A DNA stretch of 7,908 nucleotides from Bacillota bacterium (GTDB lineage: Bacteria > Bacillota > Clostridia > Acetivibrionales > DSM-2933): the NCBI GenBank assembly GCA_030705945.1, contig JAUZPS010000207.1:1-7908 (forward strand). Direction: 5' to 3'. Below are positions 1 to 6,378 of the stretch, piece by piece. The translations under genes and the position numbers were made by a program. Position 1 is the first letter of the stretch. Each line of letters begins with the position of its first letter. The notes beneath the pieces were generated by a model. That model searched no databases. It saw only the letters and a program-made list of their open reading frames with translations, and was not told the DNA's origin.

Positions 1-30
1 GGATTTTTAAAATTATAATCTTTATTATAA

Positions 31-61
31 GGCTATATGAATCGTGAAAAAGATTTTACAT
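31..61 (+). repeat. Diverged short direct repeat, copy A
   Basis: This segment aligns with 2748-2777 over 31 columns, with 24 identities, one gap and six substitutions. All six substitutions are transitions. The shared core is GAAAAAGATTTYACAT. In both places the segment lies just before an inverted repeat whose loop begins TTAAAGC (2 nt before the hairpin at 64-92 here, 7 nt before the palindrome at 2785-2888 there). That shared order suggests a common origin, although AT-rich sequence makes chance similarity easier. Confidence 0.4.
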
Positions 62-63
62 GG

Positions 64-92
64 GCAAATGAAGTTAAAGCATCTTCATTTGC
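64..92. repeat. Perfect 10-bp hairpin with TTAAAGC loop
   Basis: Arm GCAAATGAAG (64-73) and its exact reverse complement CTTCATTTGC (83-92) enclose a 9-nt loop, TTAAAGCAT. No T-run follows directly on either strand, so it is not a classical intrinsic terminator. The loop begins with the same TTAAAGC as the long palindromes at 258-360 and 2785-2888, and GCAAAATAA (91-99) is also shared with the stem of the palindrome at 2785-2888. It may be a structured RNA or DNA element related to them. Confidence 0.55.
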
Positions 93-185
93 AAAATAAT
101 ATGGAATTTGCGCGATTTAGAAAATCAAGTTGTATGTTTCATGATTTCAAAAGTATATGAAAATGTTTATGACAAAACATATAAG

Positions 186-254
186 GTCGTTTCAAAAAAT
201 TACTTGTTCAAGTTTATATGATGAAAGCCCATGATATCAAGTTTTTGAAACGAC
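186..254. repeat. 13-bp inverted repeat around a 43-nt spacer
   Basis: GTCGTTTCAAAAA (186-198) is exactly complementary to TTTTTGAAACGAC (242-254). The spacer contains a small imperfect palindrome, ACTTG-TT-CAAGT (202-213). The right arm ends 3 nt before the long palindrome that begins at 258. The layout (short perfect terminal inverted repeats, ~70 bp, no coding capacity) would fit a very small transposon remnant or a protein-binding or terminator structure. The sequence alone does not decide between these. Confidence 0.5.
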
Positions 255-257
255 TAA

Positions 258-360
258 ATAAAAAGCAATTAATCTTTTACATTTGCCTATCACAAAATAA
301 CGTTAAAGCGTTCGTTATTTTGCTCCGTCAAATGTAAGATTAATAGTGCTTTTTATATAG
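258..360. repeat. Long imperfect palindromic element, copy 1 (degraded left arm)
   Basis: This is a ~100-bp palindrome with no coding capacity. Its right half, from CGTTAAAGCG at 301 through TATATAG at 360, is identical to 2830-2889. Its left half matches copy 2 from ATAAAAAGC through ACATTTG, then carries CCTATCA where copy 2 has ACGGAG, so the middle of the stem is interrupted here. The outer ends are AAAAGC/GCTTTT next to TA-rich sequence. This is what a small non-autonomous insertion with a TA target duplication might look like, but TA duplications in AT-rich DNA are weak evidence. It ends 50 bp before the GH31 start codon, so it is likely to lie in or near the promoter or leader of that gene. 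Confidence 0.7.
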
Positions 361-395
361 TTGCTAAGTTTTTTTGATACTACCTAGATGACGAT

Positions 396-402
396 GGGAG
401 GA
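396..402 (+). promoter_or_regulatory. Ribosome binding site of the GH31 gene
   Basis: GGGAGGA sits 7 nt before the GTG at 410. This supports the non-ATG start, as does alignment of the first residues (MKFTDGFWL) with the known N-terminus of YicI-type enzymes. Confidence 0.8.
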
Positions 403-409
403 TAAAGAC

Positions 410-2737
410 GTGAAATTTACTGACGGTTTTTGGTTGAACAGAGAAGGAATCAATATATATAACGCGGCAAAGGTTTATGATATGGAAACTGATAAGGATT
501 CTATCACGGTTTACGCGCCGCATTTAAATGTTCAGGATAGAGGACAAACGTTGATGGGGCCACTTTTGACGGTTAGGTTTTCCTCGCCTATGCCCGATGT
601 TATATGCGTTCAGGTATATCATTATAAGGGTAAGGCAGATAGGGGGCCGCGTTTTGACGTTCAAAAGGACGAAAATATCAAAGTGAAGATAGAAAATAAT
701 CAAGACTATGCTCTCTTAAAAAGTGGAAATCTCAATGTAAAGATTGGCAAGAGAGATAATTGGAGAATAGATTTTTGTGATAATGACAGACCCCTAACAA
801 ACAGCGGATGGAAAAATATGGGTTATGTCTTGGCCGGGGAAAACGGCGCATTCATGAAGGAACAGCTTTCTTTAGGAGTGGGTGAATGCGTTTACGGACT
901 TGGCGAGCGGTTTACGCCATTTGTAAAAAACGGCCAGGTAGTGGACATCTGGAATGCTGATGGAGGTACTAGCAGTGAATTGGCATATAAGAATATACCT
1001 TTTTATGTAACAAACAAAGGTTACGGTGTATTTGTGAATGACCCCGGATGCGTATCCTTTGAAGTAGCTTCGGAAAAAGTGTCAAGGGTTCAATTCAGCG
1101 CGCCTGGGGAGTACCTTGAGTATTATATTATTAACGGACCTACCATAAAGGCTGTGCTTGAAAGGTATACTACCCTTACAGGAAAGCCGGCTTTGCCGCC
1201 TGCCTGGTCTTTTGGACTTTGGTTGACTACTTCATTTACCACGAACTATGATGAAAACACCGTTACAGAATTTATCGACGGTATGGCCAAGAGGGATTTA
1301 CCCCTGCATGTTTTCCATTTTGACTGCTTCTGGATGAAAGATTACAGCTGGTGTAACTTTGAATGGGATGAAAGGGTATTTCCGGACCCGGAAAATATGC
1401 TTAAACGCCTTAAAAACAAAGGTCTCAAAATATGCGTATGGATTAATCCTTATATTGCGCAGCGTTCAAGTATGTTTGATGAAGGAATGAAAAATGGGTA
1501 TCTTTTAAAAAATAAAAATGGTGATGTCTGGCAATGTGACGCATGGCAGCCTGGGATGGGCATAGTTGATTTCACAAATCCGGATGCCTGTATATGGTTT
1601 GCCGATAAGCTAGCTAGACTTATCGATATGGGAGTGGACTGCTTTAAAACTGATTTTGGCGAAAGGATTCCCATTGATGGCGTTTATTTCGATGGTTCTG
1701 ATCCGGTAAAAATGCATAACTACTATACATATCTGTATAACAGGGTCGTATTTGAGGTATTGAATGAAAAACTCGGGAATTCAAAGGCGATGGTCTTTGC
1801 GCGGTCCGCTACTGTCGGAGGACAAAAATTTCCCGTTCACTGGGGAGGTGATTGTACGGCAAATTATGAGTCCATGGCTGAAAGTCTCAGGGGAGGTCTG
1901 TCTTTATGCATGTCAGGCTTCGGATTCTGGAGCCATGATATAAGCGGGTTTGAACAAACAGCGACTCCGGATGTTTATAAACGTTGGACAGCTTTCGGAT
2001 TGCTGTCTTCCCACAGCCGGCTTCATGGGAATGGGTCGTACAGGGTTCCATGGTTGTTTGATGAAGAAGCGGTGGATGTTCTTCGCTTTTTTACAAAATT
2101 AAAATGTTCCATCATGCCGTATTTATTTGGCGCAGCATGCATTGCGGCAAAAAGCGGCATACCTGTGATGAGGGCAATGGTAACGGAATTTATGGATGAT
2201 CCGACTTGTGATTATCTTGACAGGCAGTATATGCTGGGCGATTCCTTACTGGTTGCGCCGATTTTCAGAGAAGACGGTAATGTTACCTACTACCTTCCAA
2301 AGGGTATCTGGACGAATTTTATTACCGGTGAAAAATGTGAGGGTGGACGGTGGATAAATGAAGATCATAGCTATATCAGCATCCCTTTGCTTGTGAGACC
2401 AAACAGTATCATAGCCGTCGGAAGCATAGACTCAAGACCTGATTATGATTTTGCTGACGGTGTTACTCTCCATGTGTTTGAACTGCAGGATGGAGGCGAA
2501 ACTTCGGCTGTTGTGTATAATACCGTTGGACAGGAAGAACTGGAAGTGACCATAAAACGACATGGCGACAAATTAACAGTGATTAAAGCCGGAATAGGCA
2601 AACCTTGTCATATATTATTAAGAGGAATCAAAAACGTGAAATCAAGCGAATGCTACAAAGCTATAAACGATGAAAAGGGTGTAATTGTTTCACCTATTAA
2701 AGACATGAGCAGCTTTGAGATAACTTATAATGACTAA
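410..2737 (+). CDS. yicI: GH31 alpha-xylosidase (YicI type)
   Basis: Predicted alpha-D-xyloside xylohydrolase: it releases alpha-1,6-linked xylose from the non-reducing-end glucose of xyloglucan oligosaccharides, isoprimeverose being the smallest. It is 775 aa, full length for the YicI family (772 in E. coli). Layout by family knowledge: N-terminal beta-sandwich to about 245, TIM barrel about 250-585, then two C-terminal beta domains. The nucleophile is Asp415 in KTDFGE (YicI Asp416) and the acid/base is Asp481 in HWGGDCTANYESM (YicI Asp482). The xylose-pocket residues known from YicI are all present with the same offset of one: Phe276, Cys306-Phe307, Trp344 and Lys413. This makes xylosidase much likelier than alpha-glucosidase. 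There is no signal peptide, so it should be cytoplasmic. The start is GTG. It is separated from the next gene by about 200 bp containing a palindrome, so it may be transcribed separately or attenuated relative to GH1-GH42-GH95. Confidence 0.94.
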   Translation: MKFTDGFWLNREGINIYNAAKVYDMETDKDSITVYAPHLNVQDRGQTLMGPLLTVRFSSPMPDVICVQVYHYKGKADRGPRFDVQKDENIKVKIENNQDYALLKSGNLNVKIGKRDNWRIDFCDNDRPLTNSGWKNMGYVLAGENGAFMKEQLSLGVGECVYGLGERFTPFVKNGQVVDIWNADGGTSSELAYKNIPFYVTNKGYGVFVNDPGCVSFEVASEKVSRVQFSAPGEYLEYYIINGPTIKAVLERYTTLTGKPALPPAWSFGLWLTTSFTTNYDENTVTEFIDGMAKRDLPLHVFHFDCFWMKDYSWCNFEWDERVFPDPENMLKRLKNKGLKICVWINPYIAQRSSMFDEGMKNGYLLKNKNGDVWQCDAWQPGMGIVDFTNPDACIWFADKLARLIDMGVDCFKTDFGERIPIDGVYFDGSDPVKMHNYYTYLYNRVVFEVLNEKLGNSKAMVFARSATVGGQKFPVHWGGDCTANYESMAESLRGGLSLCMSGFGFWSHDISGFEQTATPDVYKRWTAFGLLSSHSRLHGNGSYRVPWLFDEEAVDVLRFFTKLKCSIMPYLFGAACIAAKSGIPVMRAMVTEFMDDPTCDYLDRQYMLGDSLLVAPIFREDGNVTYYLPKGIWTNFITGEKCEGGRWINEDHSYISIPLLVRPNSIIAVGSIDSRPDYDFADGVTLHVFELQDGGETSAVVYNTVGQEELEVTIKRHGDKLTVIKAGIGKPCHILLRGIKNVKSSECYKAINDEKGVIVSPIKDMSSFEITYND

Positions 2738-2747
2738 AAATCAATTA

Positions 2748-2777
2748 GGTATATAAGTTACGAAAAAGATTTCACAT
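2748..2777 (+). repeat. Diverged short direct repeat, copy B
   Basis: Partner of 31-61, with the same GAAAAAGATTTYACAT core. It lies 11 bp after the GH31 stop codon and 7 nt before the palindrome at 2785. A shorter, weaker resemblance (TATATAGAATC followed by ACGAAA) appears again just after that palindrome, at 2883-2899. The motif could therefore be a binding site or part of a repeated module. The function is unknown. Confidence 0.35.
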
Positions 2778-2784
2778 TAACTTT

Positions 2785-2888
2785 TATATAAAAAGCAATT
2801 AATCTTTTACATTTGACGGAGCAAAATAACGTTAAAGCGTTCGTTATTTTGCTCCGTCAAATGTAAGATTAATAGTGCTTTTTATATA
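2785..2888. repeat. Long near-perfect palindromic element, copy 2
   Basis: Two 47-nt arms (2785-2831 and 2842-2888) are complementary along their whole length except for two offset 2-nt bulges: an extra TT in the left arm and an extra CT in the right arm. The loop is TTAAAGCGTT. It is the second copy of the element at 258-360, in the same orientation, and the right halves are identical over 60 bp. It lies between the GH31 stop and the GH1 start. The stem is long enough to stabilise the GH31 mRNA 3' end or hinder read-through, but no U-run follows its GC-richest part, so it is not a textbook intrinsic terminator. TA-rich flanks and AAAAGC/GCTTTT ends also fit a MITE-like insertion. Confidence 0.75.
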
Positions 2889-2938
2889 GAATCACGAAAC
2901 ATATATCTTGAGTTATATAATAATGATTTTTATATAGT

Positions 2939-2945
2939 GAGGGGG
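2939..2945 (+). promoter_or_regulatory. Ribosome binding site that decides the GH1 start
   Basis: GAGGGGG lies 6 nt before the ATG at 2952. An in-frame GTG at 2937 and ATG at 2946 would overlap or touch this site and have no Shine-Dalgarno of their own. The GH1 N-terminus (FPKEFVFGAAAASYQIEG) also begins directly after the ATG at 2952, so 2952 is preferred. Confidence 0.75.
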
Positions 2946-2951
2946 ATGAAC

Positions 2952-4307
2952 ATGTTGTTTCCGAAAGAATTTGTCTTTGGAGCAGCAGCGGCTTCCTATC
3001 AGATTGAAGGAGCGGCTTATGAAGACCAAAAAGGCTTATCCGTATGGGATATGTTTTGTAAAAGACAGGGAGCTGTCAAGGGAAATCACACAGGGGATGT
3101 AGCCTGCGACCACTACGGAAGATTTGCCGAAGATTGTTTGATGATGCGTGAAATGGGGCTTGAGGCATACAGGTTCTCAATATCCTGGCCTCGCGTTCTA
3201 CCCGATGGAACCGGGACCATCAATAACAAAGGATTGGACTTTTATGACAGGCTTGTAGATGAACTGTTAAAATACAATATAAAGCCCTATGCAACATTAT
3301 TTCACTGGGATTACCCTTATGAACTCCACAAAAAAGGCGGGTGGCTCAATCCTGAAAGTCCCGACTGGTTTTCAGAATATACAAAAGTTGTGGTAGAACG
3401 GTTATCCGACAGGGTAAAAGACTGGTTTACACTCAATGAACCCATGACCTTCGTAAATTTGGGTTATGAGTTAGGGATGCATGCTCCCGGATTAGAGCTT
3501 GATACTTATGAAAGACTGGCGATTACCCATAATACGCTTTTAGCCCACGGCAAAAGTGTGGAGACGATAAGAAGTTACTCAAAACAGCCTGCAAATATTG
3601 GCTTTGCAATGGGTACCACAATTAAGTATCCTTCGTCCGGGGCGGCAGAGGACATCAATGCCGCAAGGGAGTACATGTTCGATATGAAATGCAATGGTAT
3701 ATGGGCAAATACATGGTGGATGGATCCCATACTGCTGGGAAGTTACCCTGAGGATGGTATTGAGTTATTAGGAAAGTATATGCCCAAAATTAAGCAGGAG
3801 GATATGAAAATTATTTCAAAGCCGCTGGACTTCTTGGGTTTGAATATCTATAACGGCGGCGAAGTCGGAAGAGATAAGAACGGATGTAATGTTGAAATTC
3901 CGCCAAGATGCGGCTTTCCGCAAACTGCTAATACATGGACCGTTACGCCTGAAGTTATCTATTGGGGTCCAAGGTTTTGCTATGAAAGATACAAAATTCC
4001 CATCATTGTCGCCGAAAACGGAATGGCGGGCCTTGATTGGATCTGCCTTGACAACAAGGTTCATGACTATCAGAGGATTGATTTTATAAACAGATATATT
4101 AAAGAACTGAAAAGAGCCATTAATGATGGGGTTGACGTAAAAGGCTACTTCCATTGGTCCTTAATGGATAATTTTGAATGGTCTGAGGGCTATAATCATC
4201 GTTTTGGACTTGTTCATGTGGATTATGCCACCCAGAAAAGAACAATCAAGGACTCCGGAATATGGTACAAAAAGGTTATCGAAAGCAGAGGAGATGCGGT
4301 AGAATGA
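2952..4307 (+). CDS. GH1 beta-glucosidase
   Basis: Retaining beta-glucosidase of family GH1, 451 aa and typical in length, forming a single TIM barrel. Signature pieces in order: SYQIEG with Gln17, FHWD with His118, the acid/base Glu163 in LNEP, the nucleophile Glu355 in VAENG, and the glycone-binding DNFEW with Glu409 and Trp410 near the C-terminus. The GH1 sugar-binding set is thus complete. No phosphate-binding 6-phospho-glycosidase motif stands out, so an unphosphorylated beta-glucoside is the likely substrate. In this cluster it would remove the backbone glucose exposed after GH31 has taken its xylose, or split cello-oligosaccharides. There is no signal peptide, so it should be cytoplasmic. 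Its stop overlaps the GH42 start (ATGA), which implies co-transcription and translational coupling. Beta-galactosidase side activity is common in GH1 and cannot be excluded. Confidence 0.92.
   Translation: MLFPKEFVFGAAAASYQIEGAAYEDQKGLSVWDMFCKRQGAVKGNHTGDVACDHYGRFAEDCLMMREMGLEAYRFSISWPRVLPDGTGTINNKGLDFYDRLVDELLKYNIKPYATLFHWDYPYELHKKGGWLNPESPDWFSEYTKVVVERLSDRVKDWFTLNEPMTFVNLGYELGMHAPGLELDTYERLAITHNTLLAHGKSVETIRSYSKQPANIGFAMGTTIKYPSSGAAEDINAAREYMFDMKCNGIWANTWWMDPILLGSYPEDGIELLGKYMPKIKQEDMKIISKPLDFLGLNIYNGGEVGRDKNGCNVEIPPRCGFPQTANTWTVTPEVIYWGPRFCYERYKIPIIVAENGMAGLDWICLDNKVHDYQRIDFINRYIKELKRAINDGVDVKGYFHWSLMDNFEWSEGYNHRFGLVHVDYATQKRTIKDSGIWYKKVIESRGDAVE
4287..4294 (+). promoter_or_regulatory. Ribosome binding site of the GH42 gene, inside the end of GH1
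   Basis: AGAGGAGA lies 9 nt before the ATG at 4304. The upstream in-frame ATG at 4262 would add 14 residues rich in Lys and Arg with no family counterpart and a long overlap with GH1. The 4304 start gives the usual ATGA stop/start junction and the expected GH42 N-terminus (FIYYGGDYNPDQW). Confidence 0.75.
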
Positions 4308-6352
4308 GTTTAAAGCTTCCTTTTATCTATTATGGCGGTGATTACAACCCCGATCAATGGACTGAGGATATATGGCGGGAGGATATGAGCCTTTTTAAAA
4401 AAGCCGGTATAAACATTGTTACACTGCCTGTCTTTAGTTGGGCTAAGCTCCAGCCTTCAGAAGATACATATGACTTCCTGTGGCTCGATAAAATTCTTGA
4501 ACTCTTACATAGATACAGCATCAATGTCTGTCTTGCTACCTCAACAGCCGCGCAGCCTGCATGGATGTCCAGAAAATACCCGGATATGCTTCCTGTAGAC
4601 TTTGACGGAAGACAGCGCAAGCACGGCGGCAGGGTTAATTTTTGTCCCAACAACGCTAAATACCATGAATTGTCGACAAACCTTGCAAGAAACCTTGCTA
4701 AGAGGTATAAAGACCATCCCGCCTTAAAGGTATGGCATATAGGGAATGAATATGGAAATTACTGCTACTGCGACACCTGCGCTTCAAAATTCAGGGAATG
4801 GCTGAGAAAGAGGTATGGGACCATTGATGAGCTCAATAGAAGGTGGAATATGAGTTTTTGGGGTCATACTGTATATGATTGGGATGAAATTGTGATCCCA
4901 TCGGGCATAAGTGAAATGTGGAAAGATGGGGAAAGGATGAGAACATGTTTTCAAGGAATATCTATTGATTACAACAGGTTTATGTCCGATTCCATATTGA
5001 GCTGTTATCTAAATGAGTATAATGCAATAAGAGAGATTTGCGACCACATACCGATTACCACAAACCTTATGGGGGCGTTCAAACCCTTGGATTACTTTAA
5101 ATGGGCAGAGCATATGGATGTAGTTTCATGGGATAATTATCCTTCTCTTACTGAACTGCCAGGCGCCACGGCAATGAAGCATGACTTGATGCGAGGCCTT
5201 AAGGACGGCCAGCCTTTTATGCTGATGGAACAAACTCCGAGCCAGCAGAATTGGGCTCCGTACAACAGCCTGAAAAGACCTGGCGTCATGAGGCTTTTAA
5301 GCTACCAGGCCGTAGCTCATGGAGCCGACACCGTTATGTTTTTTCAACTTCGCCGTTCCATAGGGGCGTGCGAAAAATTTCATGGCGCGGTTATAGCGCA
5401 TGCGGGACATGAAAATACAAGAGTGTTTAAGGAATGCGCGGCTTTGGGCGAGGAACTGAAGATACTGGGAGACAGGATTATAGATTCAAGAATTCACGCA
5501 AGGGTAGCTATTATATTTGATTGGGACAACTGGTGGGCGGTTGAGTTTTCAAGCGGGCCTACCATAGAGTTGAATTACATAAAACAGGTAGAGAAGTATT
5601 ACATGGCTTTACATGATATGAATATTAGCGTCGACTTTGTAAGGGCTGATGCGGACATGGCAAAATATAATATTGTTTTTGCGCCGCTTTTATATATGGT
5701 TAAGCCCATGGTTGCAGGTAATCTTGAAAAGTTCGTGAAAAAAGGCGGGACATTTGTTACTACTTTCTTCAGCGGTATTGTTGACGGGAATGATCTGGTG
5801 ACCCTTGGAGGATACCCTGGTGAGCTTAGAAATCTTTTGGGCATATGGGTTGAGGAAATAGACGCTCTTTTTCCCAATATGAAAAACAGCATAGTTATGG
5901 ATCAGCCATACGGTAGTCTTGAAGGAAGCTATGAATGCGGGATGCTTTGCGATCTGCTTCACCTTGAGGACGCTAAAGCCCTGGCAAGCTATGGAAAGGA
6001 CTTTTACGCGGGAATGCCGGCTTTGACAGTAAATGAGTATGGACGCGGCAAAGCGTATTATATCGCTTCAGATCCCGAAGAGCGTTTTATAAAGGGCTTT
6101 ATCAGGCAGATCTGCAGCGAAAAAGGCATTGAAGGGCTGTTTGAGACAGCTCCAGGAGTTGAAATTACACAGCGGTTTAAAAATGAAAGTGAGTTTACAT
6201 TTATACTCAATCATAACGATTATCCTGTTGACATAAACTTAAAGGATTTGAATTTCAAGGACCTTCTTGCAAATATTGATAAGACAGGACGGATGACATT
6301 GGGCGCAAAGGATGCGGCAATCCTTGAGAGGATTGTCGATAATGAAATATAG
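4304..6352 (+). CDS. GH42 beta-galactosidase
   Basis: Retaining beta-galactosidase of family GH42, 682 aa, normal for the family. The N-terminal GGDYNPDQW is characteristic. The acid/base is Glu149 in HIGNEYG and the nucleophile Glu309 in LMEQTPSQQNW. Four cysteines, Cys114, Cys154, Cys156 and Cys159 (the last three in CYCDTC), match the zinc site of the Thermus A4 enzyme. Domains by family knowledge: TIM barrel to about 385, a flavodoxin- or amidotransferase-like trimerisation domain about 395-600, and a small beta domain from about 620 (FILNHND). There is no signal peptide, so it should act in the cytoplasm. In this set its job would be to remove beta-1,2-galactose from xyloglucan side chains once fucose is gone. 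GH42 enzymes more often act on galactan- or arabinogalactan-derived oligosaccharides, so linkage preference is open. It is coupled to GH1 upstream and followed 26 bp later by GH95. Confidence 0.92.
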   Translation: MSLKLPFIYYGGDYNPDQWTEDIWREDMSLFKKAGINIVTLPVFSWAKLQPSEDTYDFLWLDKILELLHRYSINVCLATSTAAQPAWMSRKYPDMLPVDFDGRQRKHGGRVNFCPNNAKYHELSTNLARNLAKRYKDHPALKVWHIGNEYGNYCYCDTCASKFREWLRKRYGTIDELNRRWNMSFWGHTVYDWDEIVIPSGISEMWKDGERMRTCFQGISIDYNRFMSDSILSCYLNEYNAIREICDHIPITTNLMGAFKPLDYFKWAEHMDVVSWDNYPSLTELPGATAMKHDLMRGLKDGQPFMLMEQTPSQQNWAPYNSLKRPGVMRLLSYQAVAHGADTVMFFQLRRSIGACEKFHGAVIAHAGHENTRVFKECAALGEELKILGDRIIDSRIHARVAIIFDWDNWWAVEFSSGPTIELNYIKQVEKYYMALHDMNISVDFVRADADMAKYNIVFAPLLYMVKPMVAGNLEKFVKKGGTFVTTFFSGIVDGNDLVTLGGYPGELRNLLGIWVEEIDALFPNMKNSIVMDQPYGSLEGSYECGMLCDLLHLEDAKALASYGKDFYAGMPALTVNEYGRGKAYYIASDPEERFIKGFIRQICSEKGIEGLFETAPGVEITQRFKNESEFTFILNHNDYPVDINLKDLNFKDLLANIDKTGRMTLGAKDAAILERIVDNEI

Positions 6353-6363
6353 CAATTGTATTT

Positions 6364-6372
6364 GGAAGTGAG
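6364..6372 (+). promoter_or_regulatory. Ribosome binding site of the GH95 gene
   Basis: GGAAGTGAG lies 6 nt before the ATG at 6379, within the 26-nt gap after the GH42 stop. The gap has no hairpin or promoter-like pair, which supports co-transcription with GH42. Confidence 0.65.
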
Positions 6373-6378
6373 AAAAAC

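Larger units (their letters stand above)
1..409. other. Gene-free AT-rich upstream region with three inverted repeats
   Basis: I see no credible coding region on either strand before the GTG start at 410. The stretch is very AT-rich and holds, in order, a perfect hairpin (64-92), a 13-bp-arm inverted repeat (186-254) and a long imperfect palindrome (258-360), then a short leader with a Shine-Dalgarno site. No promoter with both a good -35 and a good -10 box could be picked out with confidence. As the first intergenic region of the hydrolase cluster it probably holds the control signals for the GH31 gene, but that is inference. The upstream neighbour lies outside the window. Confidence 0.7.

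Noticed and set aside
158..171. TGAAAATGTTTATG, resembling a catabolite-response (cre) site
   Set aside because: It lacks the central CG of the cre consensus and its halves do not pair well, so it is too weak to call.
258..360. CRISPR-type repeats
   Set aside because: Only two copies, 2.4 kb apart, with no spacers and no cas genes.
2785..2888. Palindrome copy 2 as an intrinsic terminator
   Set aside because: No U-run follows the GC-rich stem core. The T-rich part belongs to the outer stem itself, so I call it a palindromic repeat with at most a possible attenuating effect.
2908..2936. TTGAGT, 17-nt spacer, TATATA: promoter-like pair before GH1
   Set aside because: Transcription would begin about 2943, inside the ribosome binding site and only a few bases before the ATG at 2952. 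In DNA this AT-rich such pairs arise easily.
2937..2951. GTG at 2937 or ATG at 2946 as the GH1 start
   Set aside because: Both coincide with or touch the GAGGGGG Shine-Dalgarno site. The extra residues MRGMN have no family counterpart, and ATG 2952 has ideal spacing.
3816..4154. Antisense open frame of 112 codons within GH1
   Set aside because: It lies opposite strongly conserved GH1 sequence. Its length is what the codon usage of the sense gene would give by chance.
4262..4303. Upstream in-frame start for GH42, giving 14 extra residues
   Set aside because: It would overlap GH1 by 46 bases with a basic, non-homologous extension. ATG 4304 has a Shine-Dalgarno site and the coupled ATGA junction.
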